This document shows positions 53,186-63,748 of a stretch of DNA of 64,000 nt, piece by piece. The translations under genes were made by a program, and so were the position numbers. The notes under the pieces were generated by a model. The model was not told where the DNA came from. It saw only the letters and a program-made list of their open reading frames with translations, and searched no databases. The first letter of the stretch is position 1, and each line of letters starts with the position of its first letter. The stretch covers positions 372,001 through 436,000 of the forward strand of contig JACEVL010000109.1 in NCBI GenBank assembly GCA_020284085.1. The letters are read 5' to 3'. The stretch comes from Aporrectodea caliginosa. Taxonomy: Eukaryota; Annelida; Clitellata; Crassiclitellata; Lumbricidae.

Positions 53186-53583
53186 TTACTTGGAGAACTT
53201 GGAATAGGAATAGGCGTAGAGGAGGATTGGGTTGAGGACGGCGGAGGAGGAGTTCAGGTGGCTGAGGATGACCGAGGCCGAGGTAACGACGACGCATGGT
53301 AGACATGATGTGGGACCTCCTCCTCCTCCTATGAACACCGTCACCATGCAGTGTGTCTGGACGTGGATGGGCAGCCAGCAGTAGGCCGAGAAGACGGACA
53401 GGACCACGGAGAACCACTTGGCTGCCCGAAGGATCTCCCTCTTCCAGCTGGAGAGACAGATTTTCTGGCGGAGGCGGTGAAGGAGTTGGAATCGGATGAG
53501 GTGGATGAGTTGGGGATCTTAACGGGGTTCTGTTGATGGAGGATCTTGCTCTCTTTCTCACGTGTCCCATTGGTTGTCTCTTT
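53186..53583 (-). pseudogene. 3' exon of a rhodopsin-family GPCR (TM6-TM7), frameshifted
   Basis: A minus-strand acceptor CCACCCAAACAG leads into a Ser/Thr/Lys-rich loop (KETTNGTREKESKILHQQ). After a one-base frame change, KREILRAAKWFSVVLSVFSA, the TM6 motif CWLPIHV and then TM7 HLNSSSAVLNPILLYAYS follow. CWLP and NPxxY-like motifs identify class A receptors; the CWLPIH form suits peptide receptors. TM7 reads NSSSAVLNPILLY, with extra Ser, Val and Leu codons in CTC/TCC-rich DNA, and the loop before it has five glycines. This looks like triplet slippage. TAA follows at 53186-53188. Possibly a decayed gene or a gene damaged by indel errors; upstream exons were not found in the window. Confidence 0.6.
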
Positions 53584-53654
53584 CTGTTTGGGTGGAAAGA
53601 ACAATTGCTATAACTTACGGTCTGTCATTCCATTGCTATATAATTCATACTTTA

Positions 53655-53725
53655 TGTCTATCTGTCTGCCTATCTGCCTGTGTGTCTGTCTGCCTATCTT
53701 TCTGCCTGTCTGTCTGTGCGTCTGC
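53655..53725 (+). repeat. (TGTC)n/TGCC microsatellite
   Basis: CTGTCTGCCTATCTGCCTGT-like tetranucleotide repetition. Confidence 0.9.
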
Positions 53726-54110
53726 ACGCTACTTGCTCCAAAGAAAACGCTCAGCCCACTTGCTCATATAAGGCCGCCAGGGATGCGATTGTTTTGACCC
53801 AAACCCCTTGTAACAATTTCAGGTGAATAGCTAACGATTTAGTAGGTTGGCCTAGTTTCTGTTTAACGACTCAGATGACTTTGTTGTAAAATGGAGATGA
53901 ATAGCTTTGCCTTCTTCCTTTATCCAGACTTGGAACTGGTACCTCCCGATCACAGGAAGTGACGGAATTCGAACACTGATTGATCATCAACTTTGATGTT
54001 CGTTGTTTGGTTGTCAAAGTTTATCGAAATCTTACAACAAAGACCATTGACGTATGGTACAGGTTAGGCACTTTATCTACCTAATCCAAACGAATTACCA
54101 AACATATATA

Positions 54111-55622
54111 CACTGTGAGCCATAAAAACCGGGCCACTTTATGTTTAGCTATATCTCTGTCATTTCTTTATCGATTTTTACACTTTTTGCATTATTTTAA
54201 ACAGGAATCAATACTCTAAAGAGCAGAAATAAACATTATCGATTTAGTCCTACATGTATGCTAAACTTGTCTTGCGAAACTGAAGACACTAAAAAACACG
54301 TGAGAATCGATAAATGCTGCATTTTTACTACTTAAATGCAAACAATTCTTCAGTGCCTTTATTTGTTTAAAGTTTGTGTTCAAAATGACTTCCTTTTTCA
54401 CGTACACATTTTGCCAAGCGACGTCGCCACTGATCAATTGCAGTGTCAATAAGATGTTGTTCCAGATCGTTCCAGACGGTACGAGACACTGCCGAAGTTC
54501 ATCAGTGTTCTGAATGCGCTGTTGGTACACGCGCTGTTCCATAATGGACCAGATGGAATAATCGAGTGGAATTGGGTGGCCACATCTCTGGCCCTATGAA
54601 GTATGGTGCATTGCGAGACAGATACTCAATTGTTTCACGAGCCCGATGCGCCGGAGCTGAATCTTGTTGGAAAATGAACATGTCGCCAGCAATGTGGCGC
54701 ATTTGTGGCAACAAATGTTGTGCTAGCATCACGTCTCGATAATATTGGCCATTGATTTTGGCCCCCGGGTCAACGAATATAAGCTCTGTGCGACCGAGTT
54801 TCGAAATTCCCACGGAAACCATGAGCGACTTGCTGAATGTTGTCCTGGTACGCAACAGACGGTCTGATGAAATCTGTTTCTTTGACACTGAACGAGGCAC
54901 ATAAAGACGATCGTTTTGAGTGTTTGACGGCGCAGCAACTGTAAATAACTTTTCATCAGTGAAGAAAATGAAACCGACATCCGATACTGAGAAACGCTGC
55001 AGCAATTGTCTAGCTCGTACCAAACGAGATTGACGATTAGCGGTGGTCAGTTCCTGAGCCCGTCGTCTTTTTAAGCATTTCAGTTCCAAATCGTTATGAA
55101 TAATGCGTCTGACCGTCGTTTGTGTAAGATTCAGCTCTCTCGCGATTTGTCTGGTTGAAAGATGTGTTTTAGGCTTGTCTTCCTGGCTCTGAACCAATTC
55201 ATTGACGGCGGCGATATTATCTTCAGTTCGCGACGATTTTGGCCGACCACTTCCCGCAGCGCGTTCAACTGAACCGGTAGTTCTCAACTTTCGCAGAAAG
55301 TCATCTAATGTTTTTCTTTTCCAATTCTTGTTCGGAAACTCCTTAATTAATCGTCTAGAAGAATAATTTTTGCATTCCCGCAGATTTTTAATTAAAATTT
55401 TATCCTCAAAACTCAACATTTTAAAATTTTAACTCAAATTTTCAACCATCAACTTTATTTACATTATGCTGCGAAACGGATATGACGTCATCCGCGCAAG
55501 TAAATAAGTAAATCGTAGAGATTTAATTTTTCTTTCAAACGACACAAAAACTATAAAAAATTTAAAATACCGACCGCGATATAGCTAAACATAAAGTGGC
55601 CCGGTTTTTATGGCTCACAGTG
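54111..55622 (-). mobile_element. 1512-bp mariner/Tc1-type transposon with perfect 45-bp inverted repeats
   Basis: Both ends read CACTGTGAGCCATAAAAACC... with 45 identical bases (54111-54155 and 55578-55622). TA dinucleotides flank them at 54109-54110 and 55623-55624, the expected target duplication. A transposase relic fills the interior. Perfect terminal repeats indicate recent insertion despite the internal lesions. Confidence 0.96.
54367..55419 (-). pseudogene. Mariner-type transposase, two frame lesions
   Basis: Begins MLSFEDKILIKNLRECKNYS. The N-terminal half has paired helix-turn-helix motifs (second: STRQIARELNLTQTTVRRII). The DDE/D catalytic domain shows FFTDEKLF (first Asp) and FIFQQDSAPAHRA (second Asp). 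Just after MWPPNS the frame breaks: sequence expected before PLDYSIW is missing (about 14 bases, inferred), so the third Asp region continues in another frame. A second one-base lesion lies near 54480 (LVPSG versus a WNDLEQ reading). The open part is 305 residues (54502-55419), and the family's terminal reading ends at 54367. Unlikely to be active. Confidence 0.9.
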
Positions 55623-57830
55623 TAGTATCATGATGCCTGTTATAAAAGGTGTCTAAGTATGAATCTTTCAAACTACTGTCCTGGGTTAAGCGGAATCTCG
55701 TGGCATCCAATCCATTGATATCGACTGAAATTTTTCTGAAATGTTCTCGCCGTTCATATGTCTAAGAAAGCTGTTTTAGCACCAATTTATCTAACGATAC
55801 CTTTGTGACAAGGAAGATAAGTGTTCCTGAGCAAGACTCTAGAATCCTCGACTAATAATATTCGTAGAAAGTTTATTTCAAGGTTGTTGTCCGATTTCTA
55901 GAAGGTCTCTTGGATGGCTCTAAGATATTAATTTTGTGGGTGCGCGGAAATAACTTTTTCTGCACGTATCGTAATCGTAATCTAGAAATCTCCACAGGCC
56001 CAATGTTCGTATTTAAGTATTATCAATGACCGTAACAGATAGGCCTAATTGTTAATTGTTGTCATTACTTTGTCGGTCTATGTACAATCACCGTTGTGCG
56101 TTACTCGTTAATTGTAACGCTTTACTGTAATTAGGCCTAATAATTGCAATTTCGGATGGCTGTAGGATATTCGTGGGTGCGCGGGGACAATTTTTTCCTG
56201 CGCGTATTGTAATATAGTTATCTAGAAATTTCTACAGTGCCCAGACGATGTCAAAACACGAACCAATGAAATTTCTGCAGCGAATGACTATTATTGTAGA
56301 GGAACCACACTTATTTGAGGTGTCTAATTTTGGTATATTCAACGATACTCAAAAGCCATCCGAATTATCTGTGGTCTACAAATTCAGTCAAGTACCAAGC
56401 CACTTTTTATGTCTATCATGAATATGGCCCCAGTTGTATAAGAGTAATTTAACCACTGTTGCAGACTTGCTCAGGGTCCCTACACACGAGCAATCTCGGG
56501 TAAGCTTCGAACCTGTATACTCTCAGTTTTACAAACCAAGCGCTCTAACTAACCGTCTACAGTGCCCACATTTTAACGATTAAAAACTGGATGCTAAGAA
56601 TACTTTGGGTTTCTTCAGTGCCTGGCGAATATTAAGCTAATTTCTGCCTTGGATTAGCATGGAATGTTAAGTGATTTGAAGTTTGTAACTTTTCGTGACG
56701 ATCTTTTGAAGTTTTAAATCATATAAAACACTCATTCTTAGTTTTTGAACAAAATATCAAATTGTTAAGTTAGTTTGTCTGTTGTTTTGACATTAATGTT
56801 CTAATTGCATTTTATTTGGGTTTCTATATAATTCTCTTAAATCTTATATTTAATTTATAATATCTAGTCCTTCTTTCGTCATTGTGTGGGTTTTTAAACG
56901 GGACATTCGTGCTTTCTGATTTGCCTTTTTTAACCTATATTAGGCCTACAGGCATGTGGACCACTCTAGCTGTTACTAAGAACTGGTTTAGTTATAATTA
57001 ATTAACTGGATTTATAATGAAAATCGTATAGCAGAAAGATATTATCGATGACAATAGCTCTGGTATAATCATAGGATATCGTTAAAAACCGAATGTAATG
57101 CACTCATAAAACACCTTTAAAACGTATATATTGAAAATATACATGTACGTTAAGAGCTATAGAATGCCATATTAAATGAAATTAAGTGTTATTACAAGAT
57201 GACATTAAACTGAAGAATAATAAATAATCACTTAAAAATACAAAGTAGAATAAAAATAGATACTATTACTATGCTTAAATTTGTATCGATCATTTAATCA
57301 CAGTATGTGTATCACAGACAGTATCCGATTAATTACTTTATGTTGTTAAACATTGAATTTTGTGACATTGTAAGGATTTATTTTGACGCCTTAAAATGGT
57401 GTACTTTGGACGCTAAGATTCTCGTTTTCATTGTATGGTATACATTGTGAATTGTCGTTAACGGCCTTTGATGTCATAAAGCGACGTTAAATCTTTGAGT
57501 AATAATAATAATAATAATGCCACATTCCTAAAGCCGCCAAACCCTAGACCTACTGGATGAAATAATTGCTGAATTAGCCACCTTTACTAAGGAATTCCGC
57601 TGTTTATATATTCAGAAATAACACTCATTTGGTATGTCAGACGTGAAGCTATTTATTATTCAGAAATGGTTTCTATTGTTATTAACATTATTCCAATATT
57701 TAATGTCTTCTTTATAATATCAAAGACCGTTGACGACAATGAATCAAGCCGTATTGTTTGTCGCTGAGCTTAAATGGTAGTTATAGCAATGTAAGGATTC
57801 ATATTAGAGGTGTCTAAGTAGATCATGTAT
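55623..57830. other. Repeat-rich AT-rich stretch without genes
   Basis: A diverged minus tRNA-Thr SINE lies at 56445-56575 (GGTTTGTAAAACTGAGAGTA, GGTTCGAAGCTTACC). GATTAC-tail LINE remnants are at 55965-56000 and 56205-56245. AGGTGTCTAA motifs occur at 55648, 56317 and 57808. No coding region recognised. Confidence 0.6.
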
Positions 57831-58009
57831 TACGTTGCATTGTTTAAGAACATTTATTACATTCCGACTGAAGTATTTCAATTACGCGCGACATGAATTG
57901 TTCTTACAGAAACATGAATTGTTCTTACAGAAAAGTGTCTTATTAAATGTATATAGAAGTAGTTCATATAATACTCTGCAGTATTTAACTGAGAACTTTG
58001 TACTTCGTT

Positions 58010-58500
58010 TGCACTTTGTAGGATGGTCTCATTCATCGCCTGCATTATTGCTGGTATCAAGAGGAACCTTTGTTGAATCGGCTGTGGCTATTGGCGACGG
58101 ACGGATGAGAGGCCTCGACTCTGAAGAAGGAGGAAGAAAGGCATATTCAGGCATTTGAGAACAAGTGTATGAGAAAGCTGTTGAGAATCCCGTGGACGAA
58201 AATGATGACAAACGAAATGGTGTACTCATCAGCGGGCACCAGAAAGGAACTATTGACCCACACCAAAACGCGGAAACTATAATATTTTGGCCACATCATA
58301 AGACAGCCGCACGACAGCATCGAGAGCAGCCTGATGACGGGTCTCGTGGAAGGGGTTCAAGGACGAGGAAGGCCGAGAATATCTTGGATCGAGAACATCC
58401 GGAACTGGACCGGACTTGTGGTTGCTGGATTAATGAACGCTGCACGCGATAGAAGACACTGGGCAGTGAGGGTCCATTCTGTGTTTTTATTTTCTGAATT
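58010..58500 (+). pseudogene. LINE reverse-transcriptase C-terminus (+)
   Basis: A frame shared by several pieces reads RHIQAFENKCMRKLLRIPWT, then YFGHIIRQPHDSIESSLMTG and GRGRPRISWIENIRNWTGLV through LMNAARDRRHWAVRVHS. This is the typical C-terminal tail of RTE/Jockey-like non-LTR retrotransposon proteins. An in-frame stop sits before YFGH. The element probably continues to the 3' end at about 58760, where the GAATAAGGTGATGCCCTGCG tail matches the GATTAC-tailed family. Confidence 0.8.
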
Positions 58501-58764
58501 TTTATTGGATTTCGTTTCTGTCTCCCTTGAATTTTCGTACACTAATTTATGTGGTTTTAAGAACTACAAAGGGTCATCCAACCTAGCGTCATCTATCATC
58601 CACCCACGAACTTCTTCTGTGGTCTCTAATAATTCTCGGCCATCTGGTGAGCATAATTTTCTTTGGAGCGTCTGACTTGAATCTGCGCCTGACAATCCCT
58701 CTGGCTCGATGCAGCGCTCTTGAATAAGGTGATGCCCTGCGATTGCTTTTAACTAGCCTTTCAT

Positions 58765-59030
58765 TCATTCATTCATATCGAACATTTGTATAGCGCCCCT
58801 TCAAGGAAACTACTCAGAGGCGCTCCCGACTCCAGCACGGCCAAAAAGAACAGTTTTAAGGTGAGAAAAGAACGTGGGAGAGAAGGTCCTAGGAACAAGG
58901 CGAAGCTCCAGAGGGAGGCCATTCCAGGTCGAGGGCCCCCCCACCGAGAAAGCGCGATTCTACATGGTGGAGGTTCGAGCAAAGGGACCCCTTTATACCC
59001 GGGGTTTCGAGTTTCCCTATCAGAGTAGTA
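58765..59030 (-). mobile_element. LINE (CR1/L2-like) 3' end, minus orientation
   Basis: The minus strand encodes LAVLESGAPLSSFLEGALYK, as at 33160-33240. The (ATGA)n tail appears as ATTCATTCATTCAT at 58760-58774. A 3' truncated LINE copy. Confidence 0.8.
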
Positions 59031-59195
59031 GTTTCAGTTTAACGACACTGTGTGATTACAAAGATCATTAGCGTCGCCCTTCTCCTTCATCCAGGCTTGG
59101 GACTGACATTGACAGAGTACGATCAGTGGCGGAGTTTTCCTTATCAGAGCTAATTTAAAAACCTTTATCACTAGAAGTACCGAGAAATCGAACTT

Positions 59196-60882
59196 CCTAG
59201 AAGCACCAAGGGGGTCATTTTGACCCCAAATAATTTATAATGCAAAGTCAATTCCAAATTCAAATAAATTGACTATCAACTTTATTAACATAAATTACAT
59301 GAGCATAAACCAGTGTAATAAGTAAGTTGGAATGGAATAATAATAGATCCTCTCCTCTCACCAGATCTCGTATCCTCTCGCCAGACCTCCTCCGCTCTCA
59401 CTACATCTACTATCCACTCACCAGATCTCCTATCCTCTCACCAAATTTCCTATCCTCTCACCAGATCTCACTCTATCTTCTCGCCAAATCTTCTATCCTC
59501 TCACCAGATTTCTTATCCTCTCACCAGACCTCACCCTATCTTCTCACCAAATCTTTTATCCTCTCACCAGATCTTCCTCTCACCAGATCTTCTCTCCTCT
59601 CGCCAGATCTTCTATCTTCTCATCAGATCTCCTCTCCTTTCACCAGAAAACTCTCCTATCTTATCACCAGATCTCCTATCCTCTGACCAGATCTCCTCTC
59701 CTCTGACCAGATATTCCTTCCTCTCATCAGATCTCCTTTCCTCTTCCAAATATCGTCTTCTCTCACCGGATCTCTCTCCTCTCACCGGATCTACTCTGCT
59801 CTCACCAGATCTCTCTCAACTCACCAGATCTCCTCTCCTCTCAACCGATATCCTCTCACCAAGTCATCCTTCTTCTCGCCAGATCGCCTATCCTCTCACT
59901 TGATCTCCTCTCATCTCACCAGATCTACTATCCACTCACCTGATCTCCTATCCTTTCACTAGATCTCCTCTGACCACATCTTCTTTCTCCCACTAGATAT
60001 CCTCTCCTCTCACCAGATATCCTCTTCTCTCACCAGATATCCTCTTCTCTCACCAGATCTTCTCTCACCAGATCTGTTCTTTTCTCACCAGATCTCCTCT
60101 CACAAGATCTCCTTTCCTCTAACCAGATCTCCGCTCCTCTCATCAAATCATCCTTATCGCCAGATCTCCTATCCTCTCACTTGATCTCCTCTCCTCTCGC
60201 CAGATCTACTATCCTCTGGCTAGATCTCTCCTCTGACCAGATCTGCTTTCCTCTCACCAGATCTCCTCTTCTCTCCCAGATCTTCTTTCCCATCGCCAAA
60301 TGTCCTCTCCTCTCGCCAGATCTCTAATTCCTCTCGCCAGATCTCCTATCCTCTCACCTGATCTCCTCTCCTCTCACCTGATCTCCTCTTCTCTCACCAG
60401 ATCTCATCTCCTCTCGCCAGATCTCCTATCCTCTGACCAGATCTTCTATCCTCTCATCTGATCTTCTCTCCTCTGACCAGATCTTCTTTCCTTTCATCAG
60501 ATCGCCTCTCCTCTCACCAAATCTCCTCTTCTCTCACCAGATCTGATCCTATCTCTCTCACCAGATCTCCTCTCCTCTCACCATTTATTATGTAATTAGC
60601 TTTGGACTATAATATTATTGAATAAATAAACAAGAAATGCGTAAGCCTGATATGCAGTACTACTGAAACAGGGGTCAGATTGACCCCTTGGTGCTTAAAG
60701 GTAGAACAGCAAAAATCTCAGAAATTGTGAATCCCCCGAGTTCAAATTTTGGCAGAGGGTATACCCTACGAAGTTAGGAAAAGTCATGAAATTACAGGAC
60801 TCTGGCTATATCTGAGGCCGAGGTGCGTTCCGCTAAAAACCAAAAGGGGTCAGATTGACCCCTTCGGTGCTTCTAGGGTTAA
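59196..60882. mobile_element. Candidate piggyBac-like element carrying a minisatellite
   Basis: The left end CCTAGAAGCACCAAGGGG is mirrored by the right end CCTTCGGTGCTTCTAGGG followed by TTAA (60879-60882). Both have an inner GGGGTCA...TGACCCC palindrome, and a second right-hand copy sits at 60671-60695. No left TTAA is adjacent (ACTT instead). No transposase is seen. The class is inferred from the CCC end and TTAA only. Confidence 0.5.
59345..60590 (+). repeat. 1.25-kb ~20-bp minisatellite CTCTCACCAGATCTCCTATC
   Basis: About 60 units share CACCAGATCTCCT with many variants (CGCCAGATCT, GACCAGATCT, CATCAGATCT) and length changes. Most units contain AGATCT, the 6-base palindrome. Lies between the two inverted ends of the element above. 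Confidence 0.95.
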
Positions 60883-61066
60883 ATTTGCATAAAGCCCGCT
60901 GTAATTATATTACTAGTAGCCGTCAGACACCGTTAAACACCGATTGTAAAGTTGTCACTGGCACAAAAACATCAGCGGACTTCGATGATCGCAGCCACGA
61001 ACTGCAAACTCTAGAACTATAAAAAATAAAATTAAGTATATTCTTGAATTTGACACCTTTTATAAG

Positions 61067-61273
61067 GTGTCTCCTCTATTTATATATTTAGAACTAAAGC
61101 GTGCAGAGATCGTTAACAAATTAACACTAGCTGGTTTCACAGAAAATACCAAAAACATAAAAGAAGCTGAGGGTACAGATGAAGACATAGATGGCAGCGA
61201 TGCACCCCAATCTGTAAACCCGTTATTTAAAGAGAGTCACGCATTTGAAATTTCTTCGCCTTCATTTGCTTAG
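61067..61273 (+). CDS. Unrecognised short ORF, possible terminal exon
   Basis: After an acceptor-like TATATATTTAG at 61090, 60 codons read LKRAEIVNKLTLAGFTENTK ... KESHAFEISSPSFA and stop. It is acidic and not low-complexity, unlike the surroundings. I recognise no family. The upstream sequence belongs to a dispersed repeat (GGTGTCTCCTCTATTTATAT). It may be chance. Confidence 0.2.
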   Translation: MSPLFIYLELKRAEIVNKLTLAGFTENTKNIKEAEGTDEDIDGSDAPQSVNPLFKESHAFEISSPSFA

Positions 61274-61369
61274 CCTCGGCATACCCTTGTCACCCGAACT
61301 TCTATCTGAACTGTCCATGTTTTAATTTTATAACCAAGTACGCCATGTTTGTTGTAGAAAAGACGTTCT

Positions 61370-61760
61370 GAGACACGTTTCTACCGAGGCAGGGATTTGA
61401 ACCCTAGGTATCTGGGTTACCACGGGACAATCAATGGGCACTGGCACATAGGAGGAACATGGGGGGCACTCGACCCCTCCATGAATTCTCACCGGAACAT
61501 ATTTGGCTGACATGGGATAGGAAAAATATCGTATTAGTTGCAAATTTTGTCCCTCGCACAAAATGTTCTAGGGTTCGCTTTATTATATATTTAATTCCAC
61601 CAGCTAATGACCAACCATCAATCTATGGCGCTGAGCAATTGTGAGTGGATAACTTGTTCAAGGCCCCTCTACAGTAACCGTCTCAGGGGAGGAGGCTCGA
61701 ACCCGTACTCTCCGCGTTACAAGGCAAGCGGTCTAACCAACCGGCTACAGTGGACACATT
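61370..61760 (-). mobile_element. Composite tRNA-SINE, copy 2
   Basis: The minus strand has a tRNA-like head at 61660-61755 (CCGGTTGGTTAGACCGCTTG, TTGTAACGCGG, perfect-like B box GGGTTCGAGCC). A second tRNA-like unit lies at 61385-61440 (GGGTTCAAATCCCTGCC). The same order and connecting piece occur in 51220-51900, so the two units moved together. Confidence 0.75.
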
Positions 61761-62034
61761 TCTCGAATAGCTGTCATAATTATTTAGAAATTGGATGCCA
61801 AGAGTACTGATTGTTTAGTAGTAATAGTTACAGAGACCGAGAAGACTCCGTGTTTAGATTGGATCCTCAGTCGGCAGCTTATGACAACATAGGCCGTGGC
61901 CGCCGACAAAGATTATATTTGGCATTACAGCTCAAAATAGATACATACATAATCCAATATTTAACGACATCCTATAGCTACAAAGGCTGTTGACGTCTTT
62001 AAAGTTGTTGATGTATTTCCGTTCATTTTCTTGT

Positions 62035-62250
62035 AATGTTCTCACAAATGTTCTTTCTCCTTTCTCGTCTTTGATTCCGTTTCTGATAAGATGCTGACGT
62101 ATTTAAAGTTTCTGACGATTTAAGTTCATTTTCATATAATTTCTATCAACAGTTTTCTTTTTCTTTTCTTGGCTTTGATTCCGTTTCTGATAAGATGTAG
62201 ACGTATTTAAAGTTTCTGACGGATTAAGATCATTTCCGTATAATGTTAAT
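62035..62250 (+). repeat. ~115-bp tandem duplication
   Basis: TTTGATTCCGTTTCTGATAA followed by GACGTATTTAAAGTTTCTGA occurs at 62070-62120 and 62177-62222 with similar flanks. Confidence 0.85.
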
Positions 62251-62437
62251 AACTGTTTTCTCCTCAATCTTATTAACAATATTAACAATATTTGATAGAT
62301 ACATATTATTTGATTTGATACATATTAAAGTATTGTATCTCCGTTATGTTTGGCCCATTGGCTCTTTTTATTGTAATTCTTTTTAACATCTTTTTTTTCC
62401 CTTTTTTTTTCCTTTTTCTCCTTTTGTTTCTTTTTTT

Positions 62438-62520
62438 GGTGGCTATTTCAGCTCTTTTTTGGCTATATCAGCTCTTTTTTGGCTATATCAGCTCTTTTTT
62501 GGCTATTTTAGCTCTTTTCA
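62438..62520 (+). repeat. 21-bp tandem repeat, four units
   Basis: GGCTATATCAGCTCTTTTTT repeats four times with two substitutions, next to a T-rich tract (62385-62440). Confidence 0.95.
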
Positions 62521-62890
62521 AATATGTTTACAAAGTTATTAACAGTACTTCTTTAAGTTTTCTAAAATAACATGTAATGCTATTTGCAAACAGAAATTCA
62601 GCACAGATGTGTAATATATATATACATGTATTATATACACATTTTATTTTAACATACATCTATTTACAAGAATGCATGTTAACAATTATTTACATGACAG
62701 AATACTTAATTAAACATTTCATTAAACATTTTCCTATGAAACAATGTAATATCATTAGAAAATGCAATGAAATAATGAAATGACCATTAATCACACATAT
62801 TTTGTGTTTATTGGTATTTTAATCATAAGGAATGTGTTCAACTATATGTTTGTAATAGATTTGATCTGATACTAATATTTATGACAATAA

Positions 62891-63748
62891 TTATAGTATT
62901 TTTCCTTTATTAATGATTTTAACAAGATTATATACTGCACTCTGCAAACATCCCACATCAAGCAGAGATTTTAAATTAAATTCTGATTTATAACTATTAC
63001 ATTTATCTTTTAGAATATTTGAAATATTTTCCTTTTTACACTCCAATAGAATATGTTCTATACTTTCCGTAACCTCACATGTATCACATAACCCATTAGG
63101 GTGCTTTTTCATTTGAAATAGTTTTTTATTAGTAATGGCAACACCAAGTCTCAATCTACTAATTTGTACTTCTTTATGCCTATATGGATCAGAAAATTTT
63201 ATATTAGTAGAAACAAGTGGGCATATGGTTTTATAGAAGTTCCCTTGCTTTTCAACGTTATACTCTATTTGCCATTTATTTATTATATAGTCTTTAATAA
63301 AAGTATTCATCTCTTGTGATTCTAAGTATTTTGTGGAATTAATATTATCTAAATTGAGTGCTTCCTTTGCTAATTTATCTGCTCTTTCATTACCACTTAT
63401 GTCTACATGGCTTGGAATCCATGCCATTTTTATTTGATTAGGTTCCAATCTATTCAATTGCATCATCAGTTCGTTAAATAAATTGGGTCGTGAATCAGAT
63501 TTATTTTTCTTAATAGAAGTAAGTACACTTAGTGAGTCAGATAATATTACATATTGGCAGTTCTTACTATTCTCAGTGTTTAGTATCCATGTTACTGCTT
63601 CTTTTATTGCAGTTAACTCTGCTGCATAGATGCTGGATCCATTACATAATCTAAACTTTCTATCTAAATCTATACTTGGAATTGTAAAAGCTGCAGTAAC
63701 AACTTCGTCTGCCTTTGACCCATCCGTGTAAATAAGTGTTTCTAGTTT
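62891..63748 (-). CDS. RNase H domain and C-terminus of a non-LTR retrotransposon
   Basis: An open frame of about 285 codons with no required ATG. It contains the RNase H signature with all four acidic positions: YTDGSKAD, YAAELTAI, LSDSLSVL, and SHVDISGNERADKLAKEA. After it comes a region with a CDTCEVTESIEHILLEC zinc-like Cys/His cluster, common at the end of I/R1-like LINE proteins. In life it would digest RNA in RNA-DNA hybrids during target-primed reverse transcription. Upstream the frame is closed by TAA at 63749-63751. Confidence 0.88.
   Translation of the reverse strand, partial: KLETLIYTDGSKADEVVTAAFTIPSIDLDRKFRLCNGSSIYAAELTAIKEAVTWILNTENSKNCQYVILSDSLSVLTSIKKNKSDSRPNLFNELMMQLNRLEPNQIKMAWIPSHVDISGNERADKLAKEALNLDNINSTKYLESQEMNTFIKDYIINKWQIEYNVEKQGNFYKTICPLVSTNIKFSDPYRHKEVQISRLRLGVAITNKKLFQMKKHPNGLCDTCEVTESIEHILLECKKENISNILKDKCNSYKSEFNLKSLLDVGCLQSAVYNLVKIINKGKIL

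Noticed and set aside
53546..53797. Cys/Leu/Val-rich ORF resembling a membrane protein
   Set aside because: Produced by the TGTC/TGCC microsatellite at 53655-53725.
57835..58158. 107-codon ORF on the plus strand
   Set aside because: It overlaps the LINE C-terminal fragment in the wrong frame; only its last part touches recognisable LINE sequence, read out of frame.
59327..59686. 119-codon Ser/Leu-rich ORF
   Set aside because: Frame read through the CTCACCAGATCTCCT minisatellite; no start context or similarity.
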